Assembly (NCBI GenBank): GCA_021234155.1
Contig: JAJEKV010000002.1
Location: forward strand, 16,281,428 to 16,345,427
Reading direction: 5' to 3'
Origin: Isoetes taiwanensis
Lineage: Eukaryota > Streptophyta > Lycopodiopsida > Isoetales > Isoetaceae
DNA: 64,000 nucleotides
In this document: positions 25,650 through 39,880 of the stretch, piece after piece
Position numbering within the stretch: the first letter of the stretch is position 1
Layout of the letters: every line of letters begins with the position of its first letter
Notes under the pieces: model-generated
Told to the model about the DNA's origin: nothing
Databases searched by the model: none
The model's input: the letters and a program-made list of their open reading frames with translations, nothing else
Translations under genes and position numbers: made by a program

Positions 25650-26994
25650 TTTTCAAAAATGTTTTTGTAAAGATGAGAATCAAGAAAAAAGAGCTTTCCG
25701 GCATGCAAACCCGGATCAACCTTCTATCTTGCACTTGCTTGGTTTTGTAGGCTGATGCGGTCTTTGGAAATATTGTTGAGACCTTGAATGCAAATCTTGA
25801 GAGGATAATGGTAGAGAGGAATTTGAACCTAATGAAGCGAGAAAATTTTTTGAAGAATAGAAAGTTATGGCAAGATTCTTGAAATTTTGAGGGATTGGGA
25901 TTATCTAGAGTTCAAGCATGAATCAAGGGGAGTTTTTGCAAATATTGTAAATTGGATTCAAAAAATAGAAGCATATTTGGGAAAGATTGGTCAATGAATG
26001 TTAGAACTTCAACTTTTTTTTGAGCATGCAAGTAGTGATGGCCATAGGCATTCTACATGGTTGGCAGTAAAAGGGAAGGATGCTATGAAGAAAGTTATAA
26101 AAAAAAGAAAGATTTCAACAAGTTTTGCTTTTATAAACCTTTTTACATGTGCATGCTTGATAGAAAAGAAGATCTTGCATTTAGAAAATTTAGCAAGCTT
26201 GTGATTTTAGTGCGTGCATGTGGTGCCAAGAATTTGGCTGGGCATTATGAGAATGAAAAATCATGTGCGAAGTTTGTACGTAGTATTAGCAAAACTATTG
26301 AAGCATCTATTTGGGAAAGAATAAAGAAGAGTCCTTTTTATGGTATCGTGGTTGATGAATCCACAGATATTAGTACAACAAAACATCTGATCATGTTCGC
26401 CACTTTTTTGGAAGGGCCACATGTTGTAACAACGTTTCTTGGCATTAGTAAAGTGATTGTTGGCACGGCAGCATCTATCTTTGAGGCCATAATGCAGAAA
26501 TTGCAAGAGTGTGAGTTGGATCCACTAAAACTTCTATCATTTGAATCAGATGGGGCTTCTGTTATGACAGGATGTAATACAGGTGTTGCTGCCCGCTTGA
26601 GAAACTATGTTAACCCATTTATGACTAGCATTCATTGTGTGGCGCATCGCACAAATCTTTGCCTTGAGACTGCTTGTAAATTTGGTGATTGTGAAGAAAT
26701 GTGCACATTTATAGATACATTGTCAACAAGATTGCTAGTTTCTTTTCAAGAAGCACAAATAGGTTGAACATCCTTGCTGAAATGGATAAAGAGCTTGAGT
26801 ATGATGAATTAAATGCACAAGGAATCCAACAAACACGATGGCTTAGTAGGCATCGAGGAATCAAGAAACTTTGTGATATTTTGGAGCCGATTTTGATGGT
26901 ATTAAAGGAAGAAAATGTGATGTTATACGACAGCCTACGAGAATTCAAGATAAATAATATTTCCATACTTTTAAACTCAACTCTAGATGGCTGA
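25650..26994 (+). pseudogene. hAT-like transposase, truncated and frameshifted
   Basis: A BED/TTF-like zinc finger comes first (FCKYCKLD...FEHASSDGHRH, C-x2-C and H-x6-H, near 25,940-26,050). Next is the RNase H-like core with ...SPFYGIVVDESTDIS (first Asp, 26,340), LLSFESDGASVMTGCNTGVA (second Asp region, 26,540) and SIHCVAHRTNLCLE, then QQTRWLSRHRGIKKLCDIL. The core matches the hAT group related to ZNF862/KIAA1586 proteins. Frameshifts lie near 26,110 and 26,745. It stops at 26,994, before the C-terminal hAT dimerisation region with its catalytic Glu. It cannot make an active transposase. It lies between a short unknown ORF and the LTR of a Ty3 element, which may have replaced its 3' end. 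Confidence 0.85.
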
Positions 26995-27216
26995 TTTATA
27001 TTCTGTTTTGACTTGCATAAATAATATACTAATATATGTTCAGTACTCTATTTAATTCTATAACATTAACATTGCGAGACTTTTATGATGGTGATATGTG
27101 TGCACATGTTGTAGGTAGTTTATGTGTTACAATATCTTGCTGACATTCTCAGGAAGATGACCGACCTAAGCCTTGTGTTTGGGAGTGCAGGTTGGGAACT
27201 CTGGAAGACGACCCTC

Positions 27217-27759
27217 TGTGAGGACCCGTGGATCTAATGAGGGAGAGTCAGGGGGACTATGTCCTTGGGATTTACAAAAAGAAGAAGAAGAAGAGAGCAG
27301 AACAAATGAGAGGAAAGCGATAAGCTTCCTTGATATCAATGATGAACATACATGAGCTCATAATAGAGAAAAAGCGAAAGGAGACAAGACTCAAAACTCA
27401 TCTAAAACTCATGTGCTAGCTCTACTCATATATATAGTACAATGGCCTTTTATTTAATATAGACACTCGACTGATCTCGGTCTTGGAGCTCACGGAAGGA
27501 GGCACGATTCTTGAGGAATGTTGGCGGTGCCTCTTGAAGTGCCTAGAATAAAGGCTTTGTGGCCGAGGCGGTGTGCAGACGTCACTTGTCTGGCGGTAGC
27601 CTCTTGTTAACTGACCCCGAGGCTTTTATTTGCGTGGTCTGCTGCTTGGTCTTCTGGCGAGCCTTTGATGGGTGACTGAGTGGCTGGTGAGGATCCTTGA
27701 GCTTTGACAAGTGCATTGTATGCATGAATAGTCTGTACCGGGAGGCCGCAGGGACTAAC
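27217..27759 (-). mobile_element. 3' LTR of a Ty3/gypsy element (damaged copy)
   Basis: Counterpart of 58,984-59,531. Left edge tgtgaggacccgtgg is at 27,217 and right edge ggactaac at 27,759. A minus-strand TATA box is kept (27,426-27,437). The adjacent polypurine tract is damaged here. Confidence 0.65.
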
Positions 27760-30700
27760 CTCCCCAAAGCGACACTTTCAGTGAAGAAAAAGGAGGAAGT
27801 GTTTACGGGCGGGAAGCCATGCAATGCGAAAGTGATCCTCCGCGGGGGTGAGGCCGGGCACCGATATGAGTGCGGCTAATGAGATCCTGGCGTGTTTGAA
27901 GCGGGGGGAGTGTTTTGGCCAAGGGCGGGATCTGCATCAATAAAAAGCGAGGCGTACCATGTCTTCAAAGGCGGCATGGGCGTCACGAAGAAATGTCCCG
28001 ACATTCCATGAGGAGGCAGTCAGTGGAGGCCAAAGGCGACAGCGGCATTGGTTTGCGATTGAAAAATGGGGCAGCTGCCGATTTAAGGAGCTTAGCAAAA
28101 TGCATTTGAGGCAGCACAAAAACTGCTTGAAGATGGGTGAAGGATCCGGTGAGGTGGTGGCGTGCAAGAAAGGTGTCAAGACCATGGCGCATCCAGCGGC
28201 CGTTTTGCCAACCAGCTCATTAGCAATGTAGATCCAATTCGTGGTGGTATCAGTGGCACCTTCTTCCCAATGTGGCCCGAACAAAGCGTGGATCCCAGAA
28301 TCCGTCGAGATCTGAGGTGGAGTCCATCGGCATGACCATCCATGACCTTGGTCCAAAGGGGGGCATGTCGGAAGTCGGGGAACACAGGCGTGGAGATGCG
28401 CCCGGGGAAGCATAGGGGAGAAGGAACCATGCAGGTGGCGTTGGTTCTTGGCGATCTCCACAGATTGGTGACAAGATCGGATCAAAGCTTGACACCGCGA
28501 TCCCAAAGGCAGAGAGTTGAGAGTTGCGGGGAGGGCTATCCCATCGGTAGGGGACCGTCTTGCTATCCAGCGGGGCTCGTAATTGATTATAACCGGAGGT
28601 GCTGCATATAAATTTGTGCATAGGGAAGATCCTCGGGATGTCCTAGATACTTCCTTATCACATTTGCGGCGCTTACCCAGAGAGATAAATGATTAGCAAG
28701 CTTCGGTATGTACTCGATGAAGAGTTTGGAGTGCGGCGGGATCCAAGATATGGATTGTTATCACGAAGCACCCATTGCCGCGATGGGGTCACCACGAAAA
28801 GAGTGGCGTGGCCCATTTCCAAAGTGTTCACATGTGTATCACCCGGATAGAAATCATGAAATATGTAAGCCATGGGCTGAACCACTCACGAAGGTGATAA
28901 AGTGCGGATCGGTACGGTGTATGAGATCAAAGACCACAAAGGGAACGCGGCCACAACCCTTTGTCTTCAATGGAGAGTTCTGGCCAAATCCGAAGAAAAA
29001 ACGCCTTTGCTTTCGGGGGAATATCCCACGGGTCCATCGACGCATGCCGCCGAAAGGAAGAGGTGGCGGAAACAAGCTCCATAATCGTGATAGCGAGGAA
29101 AGAGGCGGGAAGTCAAAAGGCGATACGGTAGAATGGCGGTATGGCAAATCAAGTTTTGCTTGAGCCTCATCGGCCGAAATAACTCTTTGTAGGCGTTGTT
29201 CAAGATCCATTATCCGGTTGTCCCGTTCTAGCGGCGAGGCGTGGCCCTGGTCACGGACCCGTTTCGAGAAGTGTTGACTGGGAGGAGGATTTCCCGGAGT
29301 ATTGAGGCGAACACGGCAATCTCCGCGTCATCGGTATCTTCGTTTACGCACCTCTGTAAGCTGATCTTGAGAGGTGGTGAAGATGCGTGTAGAAAGCTGA
29401 GCCGTCAAAGGAGGCAACGGCGTCCGTCTTTGAAAAGTTTTGAACTTGAGTGCTGAAATTTTCACAAAAGTTCGAATTACAAAGGCGTTGAGCTTAGCAA
29501 TATCTGCGTCCTTGGTACTTTCGGGGAGGCGACTTTGGACTTGTTGTGCTCAATAAATTACGAATTTCGATTGGGTGGAACGATGTTGATCTACCAGGAT
29601 TGGGTGACTTGCTCTTGTGCACTTTGAGATCGTATGAGCACGTAAAGAGAGCTTAGTGCTTGTCTTGAAGTTTGGCCTCAAAGTTACAACAGGCGTTGGC
29701 GGCTTGAAGGTCACAGTGTACGCATCGGAGGCCTCTAGTGCGTTGAACCCGCTCATAAAGGCGTCTTGGGATTCTTGTAACTTGAGAAGCGGCGGCTTGG
29801 CATCTGGCGATCTTGATACAACAAGCCCCGCGAGGGTGTTGTGGTGGTGGGAAGCCGGTACATTGCTGGTTTGTGATGTTTGGAAAAGATGGTGTGAAGC
29901 TGGATGGTGTAGCGGAGGAGGAGGCGGTGACATGGGTGTCGCGGACTTTGGACATTTTGGGGGAAGAAGAGGCGTGAAGTGCCCGGCTCGGTTAGTCATT
30001 GGAAGGACCGGCTGGGTGGAATTATGAAATTTTGTGGTGTGGGAGGAATGGCGGATGAGGGCTTGAAAGTGGCCTCGAAACTTCAGAAATGGAAGTGGCA
30101 CCCGGCGGTCCACTTCTTGGGAAAACGATAGAACATCATTTGGGGCCAATCTATGTGGTGGTTGGGTGTGTAGCGGTGATGACGGGTTATAGAAAGGCTT
30201 ATTGATATGGGTGTTCTTGATAGAATACCCAAGGAACTTGCATACGAGAAATTTAACAAAGGTTTCGTGAGGCTTGTCGATATTGGTCGAGACGATGGAC
30301 ATTGGCATGATAAGCGGTGTGCAAACTACGTGACATCTAGATCTGTATGGCGGAGACCATGATAAACAAAGGGGTGTGCAAGGGAATATGAAATACCTCG
30401 AAATCAAATGTTGAGTCGTGAAATGGTGGTGCCATCGACCATAGTGGTGTAATAACCTTGCGGTACATTAACGATATTGGCGATGAAGCTGCTTCAACTG
30501 GTCGGGATTTGGGCCAGGAAGTTCCATTTGAGAGAATTCGTAAAGCTTGTATCGTTCAGCGACATCTTTAGATTGGGCAACAAGGGCTTCACGGAAAGTG
30601 GGCATCAAGAAGGATCTGAGATGCAAAAAGAAGCCGGATCCTTGGGGCGGTAGCTTGAAGTGTAGAAAATCTTGGGGCAGCCATGGTAGCGATGTGATGA

Positions 30701-30840
30701 AGCGAAGAAGTGATTCAAGGCGAGACGAAAGTGACGAAAGGAGGACAAGGCGGAAGAAAAAAGGTTTTAGGCGCTACTGGGCGAAGAGAGGTATGAAGAG
30801 GGGCTGGGCGGTTGATGGTGCGGTGTCAAAGATGCCAAGA
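27760..30840 (-). mobile_element. Ty3 post-integrase coding region (damaged copy)
   Basis: Counterpart of 59,546-62,683. Only short frames survive, the longest being 285 codons at 29,550-30,407, because CAG/CTG words are largely lost. For example, ggcagcttgaaggtc in copy 2 is ggcggcttgaaggtc here. It should not be used to judge whether the element is intact. Confidence 0.6.
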
Positions 30841-31656
30841 AGTGTGGAGAGGCAAAATTTGGCTAAGTCCAAAAGCGTAAGGGGAGAAGCAATGAGCGGT
30901 GAGGATAGGGCGTGAAAGAAGGATCGGATGTGGCCGGTGGGCAAAGGACACACATTAATGTTTGGCCAGTGAAAAGAAGAAATTGCATTTAATCTTTGGC
31001 AACTTCGAAGTGGGATATCATTAAAAAGGAATGTGTCGGAAAGGTACCATGGCTAGATATGCGGCGGGAGAAAAGATTCTCATTTTTAAGCTTGACCTTG
31101 CATTGCAAACACGTTGGCGATTTGTGTGATTGGTCCACGTCGACAAGGAGTTCTCGATTGGCTATATAAAGGCGGCTGGGAATGCCGAGAGCATCCGATG
31201 GGCTTCGGTATTATTTCTTCTTTGGTTTGAGCGAGGATTGCAATATGCCCGAACTGTCGAGTGGATTACACAAGATGAATTATGCGGACCTCGGGGCTGC
31301 CACAACGTGGCATTGAGATGGGACGGCTGGTGTCTGCGGGATGGCTAAACATCCAGGCCGAGACCAGCGGGATGGAGGTGGATTCTGCACCGCCATTTGG
31401 GATCTGGCCCGGAACCTCTACCATCTCCTCCGCATCACCTGCTCCCGAACCCGGAGTAGAGGTTTTCCTCTTAGGATTTAGTAGATAGGGCTCTCGAGCC
31501 GTTTTTTGTATATAGAGGCGGTGCCCATAAGCGGAAATATATTTGGGCTGCGCCCACATTTTTAAAAAAAATCTCCACTATAATAGAATATGCGCCTTTC
31601 TAGTCACTTTACGTGGTGTTTGCGTCTTGAGCTATGTCTGTTTGTTGATTTTCGCT
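30841..31656. mobile_element. Ty3 region between integrase and extra ORF (damaged copy)
   Basis: Counterpart of 62,684-63,444. The TATA-like ctatataa is kept at 31,162-31,169, and hairpin words are partly altered. No reliable frame. Confidence 0.45.
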
Positions 31657-32098
31657 TTACGTGTGATGAAATGTTTTGAGGCGAAAACCATTAACCAATG
31701 TAGGTAATGGAGTGCCATCTAACTCTGCCCGGTTTAGGCTTGGTCTAACCACTTGAACAATTTGATAAGGGCCAAGCCAAGCGAAACTTGAGTTTACGGG
31801 AAAATTTTTGTACACGGAATCATAAAGAAGAACCAAATCGCCTTCTTTGAATGTTTTTGTCTTGGGGCGTTTGTCATGTAAAGATTTTTTTATGTTGTCC
31901 ATGAAGAACACGAATATAAGCATCCCTTGAAGTTCATCAAGCTGATTTCTAATTGATAGACCCTTTCTTTGAGTGCAGCGGTGGATTATGAGCGTAGCCG
32001 GTTGAAAGCAGGTGTTGGAAGGATGTATTCAAAGCGGCATAGGAGGCTTCCTGACCATAAACCAATTTAAAAGTGTACTGGGTAGCAATCTTGAAACA
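31657..32098 (-). mobile_element. Ty3/gypsy integrase C-terminus, truncated
   Basis: Minus-strand codons give the end of the integrase core (FKLVYGQEA, 32,080-32,050) and the C-terminal GPY/F module (EGDLVLLYDS, WLGPYQIVQVV, DGTPLPTLVNGFRLKTF, 31,657-31,860). This module follows the catalytic core in Ty3/gypsy integrases. The sequence is cut at 32,098, where copy 2 of the large repeat begins, so the rest of pol is missing here. Small indels break it near 31,930 and 32,060. Confidence 0.85.
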
Positions 32099-32113
32099 GA
32101 GAGAGAGAGAGAG
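32090..32113. other. Junction between repeat copies
   Basis: The sequence reads through integrase codons up to ttgaaaca, then enters a 15-bp GA run at 32,099-32,113 and continues as the flank found after the GA array at 365. In copy 2 the same integrase sequence continues past ttgaaaca into further integrase codons (63,950 on). The join is therefore retroelement interior to GA microsatellite. Either a tandem duplication breakpoint in the GA array or an assembly join through a low-complexity overlap would produce it. Confidence 0.85.
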
Positions 32114-33663
32114 GCATAGCATCATGACCAAGGAAACAAGTTATTAATTGTCTACAAAGCCTATGGCCTATGACTCATGCAATTAGAAGAAACATACGTC
32201 AAATCATTTGGTTGTGATAAATTTTACCAAAAAATTTCAAAGGCCTATACACCATCTCCATGATCCTATATTCCTTGTTATAGTTAGATTATCGAACATA
32301 TAAAATGGACGCCTCATAACTCGAATCGAAATGTAATAGAGCTCACTAAAATAGTTGAGAGAATAAACGTGATGATAACAAAACACACAGTTCTAGTGAT
32401 CACATATCTTGCAAATAATGTCTCGTAGCTCAAGGGAAACTGGATACATGCCATTTATAGTCAATAAAAATAATTATATGAAATCGCAAATATTACATGC
32501 TTCAAAACCCTTTGCTTTAGTGCCACTTTCAAGGATTGATTGTGAGAAGAGGTCAAAGTGATTCTTTGTTAGTAGCACATAAAGCCTAGTTACACTAGCC
32601 AAAAGTCCAGCAGATATGAGTTTCCTCCTCCACAAGATATGACAAAGACTTTACGCAGCCATTTATTCTCCTTACTTACAAAGAAACGTAATCAATGTAT
32701 CCATCATACCATTTTAATTATATTGTTACTAAAACTTACTGTAACCACCACCAAAAGCAACAAAGAATAGAATAGAATAGCAACGAAGAACGTCGCCCCA
32801 TAGCCAGCTATGGTGGCTGGATAGAGATCCTGTTAGCATGTTATAGTAAAGGATCTCTGCTTCCACCAAATAGCCAAAATGGCTTCAACAGCCTATAGTT
32901 TGAAACTTTGTAACAAAGATGGTTATCAAGAAAATGGCATTTCCAAATTTGGGAAGACAGTAAATGCTCTTCTTAATCTATTTATGATTGTCTCTTCTCG
33001 CCCTTTTAAAAATCATTATCCTCATACATGTATATATACTACATCGTAAATTCCAAGGTCAACTTCTTTTGCATCAACCTCTACCTCCTAGTATAGTTTA
33101 TGGGTATTTAGAGCTATTTGTTCTTCCTCTCTCCAAAAAAGTCTAGAAAAGGCCATTTATTTAATAATACTTTAGAACATTGTGGACACCTTAACATCTA
33201 AGGCGTAAGACTTAGACCTGCTTCGTAACCAAGAGACATGAAATTACACAACCAAGCAAAATGGGCCACAAGCAACCGCAAGGAACATGCACCAAGACAT
33301 GAACATGGCATTTAGCCAAGAGAAAGATGGATATAGGATACGAATCAACCAAACATGGCTATGGGAAAACAAGTTTATAACGATAAGTACGTGCAAACCC
33401 ACATAACAAGAATCCTCCTATCAATCAAATATGGCTATGGGAAACAAACGATGCCGATAAATTGTGCAATCCACATAACAAGAACCCTTTGAGCATCGCG
33501 AACACCTAAAAAGACTTTGTACAAAATGGAATGCTAACCTTTGTAAAACTATGGAGGATGCTCTCTTTCTCATCTTCTCTCGCAATCTTCATATCCCAAT
33601 TGATCTCCATGTAGAGAGACAATCTCTCACGATGTGATTTGGAGATGAGAAAGTCTATAACTA

Positions 33664-36600
33664 ATGCAATTATTTTGGGGCCCAAAGACATACGGGGGTT
33701 CAAAGAATCCAAACCATGGAAGCCGAGTGGCCCGAGAACTTCTACAAACATTATGAAATTGTTTTTGGTGTTTTGAGGTCACCAATCGCCATGTAGATGA
33801 GTACTTTGCTCGTGCATTTGCCCTTCAATTGATTGTAAAAAAAGTAGATTGGGATACATTTAAAGTTTTGGCCAAAGATTTGGCAAAGGGAGGAGCAAAA
33901 GAATCGCTATTACGTAAGAAATTGGGACCCTAAATCCACATCCAAGGTTCTTAAATTGCGCTAAGGATTTTACCCTAAGGAAGACCTTGAATTTGCGTAA
34001 ACCGTGTTGCAAAGAAAAGGTCATGGAGAGTTAATTAGCAAAGATATCCAAGGTCAAGAACAAAAAATCAGCAGTGTAACTACGCGGACAACATAAATAA
34101 GTTTTTAGGAAGAAATGATGCACATGAAGAGGACCTAGCATGATACAACAAGACATTGATAGTGTTCTTGACGATGCTTAAGAGTAAGAGAGACATCAAG
34201 AATAAAAAGCAGAGGTTGACCTTTTGATGAGGGATAGAACTGTGAAGGAAGAAATGTCAAGAGAACTCATGAGCCATTGGAGAAAGCCATTCGAAAAGGA
34301 GTTATATGAAAAGAGGATTGCGTAACTTGAGGAGGCTCATAAATTTCAGCTTTGAGGTTGCGACGGCTTGATGATATGCATAAGTACATGATGCATTCTC
34401 CGCAATGATTCTCCTTCAGCCCAAAAACAAGCTTAGTGATCTCTCCAATGTTTTGTAGTAATGGCTTTGCTAATAATGAACCTATCCTAGTTGCTCCATG
34501 CAGCATTCATTTCATATCTTCTTCGCTTCTCATAGTCTATTTCTCATTGAACTATCCCGCCCAAGAGCATGCAAATGGGACAAAAATATTTCAAAGATCT
34601 TGGTGTGTAACACCGGAGGTAAGCAAGATTTCATGATTTATGTTTAATTTGTCGCACCTGTGATTACTACAATGTGGAATCCATTTACATGTAGATTGCT
34701 GACTTAAGGTTTTGCTACAAAGATGTAGGAGTGTAATCGGTTATTTTATACTTATAGTTCCATGGCTTGCATGTCATACATATATGTGTTTCTTACATAG
34801 ATGTTGTACATTCACAAAGGTAGGGTCCTAGATGTAGAATTTAAATATATAAAATTAGAGTTGTGTAATCGAAGTTTTGTGGGCGTAACATTTAGAGGTA
34901 TTTTATGTAATGTCTCGATGTGTACATGTGCATACATTGAGCACATTCATGTACAAGACATGTACATTCCATCTAGATAAATAGTTGTTTACATGTGTAT
35001 GTACTCAAAGTACTTCAATTTAGATCAGTTCTAGTAATATGTACCGCTATTTTTCAAATGTAATAGTTAGAGACCCATTAGTTAGAGACCGATATCCGAT
35101 CAAGTTATGTGATTTATTTTCGCCAAAGTGCCAAAAACAATTGAGTTAAAAATTACACTACGCATCGATGCGCTTTGTTTTCAAATTGTTTTGCATTGTG
35201 TCGGAAGAAGCGATTTCTTATTCTTGGTTCCGTTTTCACAGTTTTGGAGGTTCCAACAAAAATTGAGGTGCAAGATGTAGTCGAGAGAAAGAAAGCAGTG
35301 ATTGAAGGAAAGAGCAAACTCACTATTTCTACGGTGATACAGGTTGAGGAAGCTGACACTTCAGGTCTGCATGGTGACATTCCAGATTATGACGAGGAAC
35401 TCGAGAGATTGAGAGAGTAGGCTAAGGTCACATCTGCAAAAGTAAAGGCAGCAGCAGAAAATGTCATTCCAAAGAAGAAGTCCACGCCTAAAAAGGCATA
35501 GAAGAAATAGGTAAGAAAGCATTCTATTTCGGGGTACAGCAGTTGAGAAGTCCATGACATCCATGTTTACAGGTCCTAATCAAGAGGAATCTTCGGAGCG
35601 TCAAGATCTAGAACATGATACTCTTGACTTTGTGGCAAATCTTGCTTCTAACATAGTCAAGGAGGTTGAAGTTGATGACAATGAGAAATCAGGAGAGGTT
35701 GAAGACCGTGATCTGTGACCTAAGAAGAATTTGAAAAGTGAGGAAACAAAAAAAGAAGGGAAGGAAATGGATACCGACCGAGAAAACAAGACGCCAGAAA
35801 GGTAAGAATGATCTCTACAGGTAACTTGATCTACATATCTTACATTTTTATTTACATCTAGTATCTAAGTTAAAAACTTTAAAATACTATGGATAGTAGA
35901 CTTACTTAATGTAGATGATTTGTGTACATGTACCGGTCATTGAACCTGCATCAGAAGTTCAATACGTGCCATATGATGCTTTGCTCAACCTAATGATGAA
36001 GTTGAAGAAGGCAAGGATCTTCCCGTGATCTTTGCCTGAAAATGGAGTGTTATTTATTTGAGCAAGATGTGCTGGACATGGATGTTGGAAAATTTTCCAA
36101 CCGGCATGTGGATATGTATGCCGTAATGGACTTTGAACTTATTCATTTGTATGTAAGTCAAGTTAATAATTATTCAACCTTTTCAACTTGTTATAGGTAC
36201 CCGCAGCCTCGCGGTTCCGTGATGATAAGAAGGTCGATGTCCGGGTTCTTCCCAACGGACAGGATTTTCATGGAATTTGCAAAGACACCGCAAGGCGTTT
36301 AAAAAAAGATAAATCTATGGCAGCCCGAGCATGGAAGAGATATTGTAAAGGGAGCTCTTACAGGATAAATTGGCTCAAGTGCAAGATGGATCATGATTCC
36401 AATGCTATGGTCTCACATCGAACATCACACTTTGGCCATCTTCAACATGGCACTTACTAAGAGTAAGAACACCATCAACATTCAGATCTTCAATTCTGCC
36501 GAGGACATTGACGTTGACATGGTTGCACTTAAGAGGTATTTTGTATTTCACATCTCCTTTTATTAAAGTATATTGAGTAGATTGGATACTATGTTAGCAG

Positions 36601-37054
36601 CTTTTTTCATTTATTTGCTACAAAGTTGATCCGCTTCTTTGCGTGCTCCACATTCTCACTATGGCACGCTGTTGTAGTCGAAAGTGTCCCATTTTCTTGA
36701 AGCATGGACAAAACCCTTCACCGCCAGAAGATTCATAAGTGTCCATAGCGTAAAGATGGGGATTCATGTGGCCTCTATGTTACAAAATTTTATATGCGTA
36801 AGTTTGTAGACACAATCGTGTGTGGTAAAACTACCAATGTGAGTGTCTCATGTCTTTTGTCTTGCAAACAAATGGTTTCCAATACTTATTATGTAAGTAT
36901 TGTTGTCACATTTGCAGACAATTCAAACTGGTTCTTGCCAAAGTATACAGAGGGGTCGCCGGATGTTCTCATCCGAAAGCACTACTTCGTGAGTTAGACC
37001 ACATTCACATCGCGACCAAACCATTAGACCACCGGCACTAATAAATGTGGCTGA
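33664..37054 (+). pseudogene. Ulp1-type gene, copy 2
   Basis: Same gene structure as at 1,914-5,303. The first exon (33,664-34,620) is riddled with small changes at former CAG/CTG sites and has no long frame left. The exon at about 35,175-35,512 is identical to copy 1, including its TAG codons. The peptidase exons (36,000-37,054) again carry many CAG/CTG-linked changes, such as the loss of CAG at the 3' splice site near 36,645. The extra damage is best read as sequencing error, so the state of this copy cannot be judged separately. Confidence 0.7.
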
Positions 37055-37191
37055 GAAAGCCTATCCCCATTGTCATCAAGAAACACTATTTGATTATAAA
37101 ATATACATTTTTTTCATTGAATTTTAATGAATAAAATATCTTTTATTCAACTCCACCATACTTTATTGATAAATTGTATGTTCTTTCATAG

Positions 37192-37875
37192 TGTGTACGT
37201 AAAAGGTTGATAGTGTTTGATATCAATAATGTTTTGGCAAAAACAAATACATAGGACTTTGGCATCGATGATCAGCTAGTTGGAAATTATGACATAATAG
37301 GCAAGAAAGTGTTGTTTTTAAGGCCCCACCTAGACGAATTCCTCGAATTTGTATTTGAACACTTTGAAGTAGGAATATGGTCATCAATAGCTCCATGGAA
37401 CGTATCAAGAGTAGTGGATAAAATCTTCACAATGACGCAAATAAGGGGCTTAAGGTTCACCTTTGATGGAAGCCACTGTTTGGAGTTGCCTTTCCGGATT
37501 GCAGCTTCTGAAGACAAACCTTTGTATCTAAAGCCAATTGAGTTTATATACGAGAAGTATCCAGACAGGAATGAGAGCAACACACTAATAGTAGACGACT
37601 CCGAGTACAAGATGTTTTTCAATCCCAACGAAAATTGCATATGCCCACCTTCATGGCAGGAAAGTGATGTGGAAGACACAGGTCTCTTGACACTTCTAAA
37701 ACTATGGCTAGAGGGTTTGTTGATAGCACCAGACCTGCAACAGTATGTGAAGCAGAATCCTTTACGCAATCCAATCGATGTACTAACAACAACTGTCTGG
37801 AGGCAAATGCTTTCAAAAGGCTACAAGGATAGAGATGGCATGTCCAGGCTATGGACAAGCTGCAAGAAAGTATAA
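37192..37875 (+). CDS. FCP1/NIF-type HAD phosphatase exon, copy 2
   Basis: From 37,309 to the TAA at 37,873-37,875 it is identical in protein to 5,560-6,126, giving 188 clean codons. The first ~110 bases are altered: an added A in a homopolymer and lost CAG words near the splice site and at 37,263 shift the frame of the motif 1 region. Since only the CAG/CTG-type damage differs, the underlying sequence is probably the same as copy 1. Confidence 0.7.
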
Positions 37876-38067
37876 CAGAATAGTATTACTGGCTTCACAT
37901 CGGGGTGGACCAGATTTTTAATGTAATTTAATGTTAATATAAAACATGAACAACAGACTTGTATATATTGGCATCATATCTCCTATGACCAGGTTGTATA
38001 TCTTGTGATATGTAATACAAGAGTTTTTGTCTCCATACATGTTCCACTTTCTGCTTTGTTTCATGAA

Positions 38068-38595
38068 TCAAAAGAAAACATGTCCTCCACGGCTCTGGCA
38101 CTCTCCCTTGACACAGTCCAAACTATGCCACTCTTCGCCTTCCTTGTCACAGACTGTAGCTCTCCACATAGCACTAACGTTATGAAATGTTTTAGAAGGA
38201 GCTTGGCAGACGCCATTATTCTCATCTGCTGCACAAACACCACAAGAACATGTACAATTGGCATGAAATTTGCTCCTTAGGACGCTAAAAGCTTTTCTTT
38301 GCTCCTCAGTATTTTCCTTATCACTTCCCTTTCCTTTCTCTCCGTTTAAGTAAGCTTCCAAGGCCGGATCCTTCATGCACTTCTTGCTAGTCCTTCATTT
38401 TGATTTGTTTCAAGAATCCTCTTCGGTAGCTTGATTCAAATCCCCTTCTTTTTGGCATATTCGATACCAAGGTTTTGACCCCTCGGGAGCGGCCTTCTAT
38501 TTCTAACACTAAGAGCTACTTCCTTCATAATCGATGATTTAAATAGCATGCAACAATCCCTAATACCGACAATTCTTGGTGTTGCTTCATACCTT
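38068..38595 (-). CDS. Hypothetical Cys-rich protein, copy 2
   Basis: The Cys-rich C-terminal 100 residues (38,068-38,376) are the same as at 6,319. The N-terminal part (38,377-38,595) is broken by small changes at CAG/CTG sites, such as altered bases around 38,345 and 38,375 and deletions near 38,410-38,440. This is a probable artefact, and the same uncertainty about function applies. Confidence 0.3.
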
Positions 38596-38940
38596 ATGCA
38601 GACGGTCGTGGGGTCTTATTCCATTGCTGGCATATCTTCACGCTTATCTGCCAGTTAATCATGTATTTGCTTCCTTGGCTCCAGATAATCATCTTTGCCC
38701 TAAAGCTTTTTTTTGCATCCTTCTTGCCCTAAAACTCTATATCAGTCATATTTTTCTCAGATGCATTAGTTAGTAAACTAACAATACTTTAGACCATAAG
38801 TGTCCTTCCCCATATGCCACATTTCATAATTGTATAGCAATAGTCCAATGTGTCTCCTGCTTTATTTTTTATTTTTTATGGCTCATCAATTGCCTAATTC
38901 CATCCTACATTGTTCTTCTACCTTCATGTTCAGTTAATTA

Positions 38941-39880
<940 letters not shown>

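Noticed and set aside
28342-30915. Plus-strand frames of 90-125 codons over the Ty3 region
   Set aside because: They are antisense shadows of the post-integrase coding region and are not shared by copy 2.
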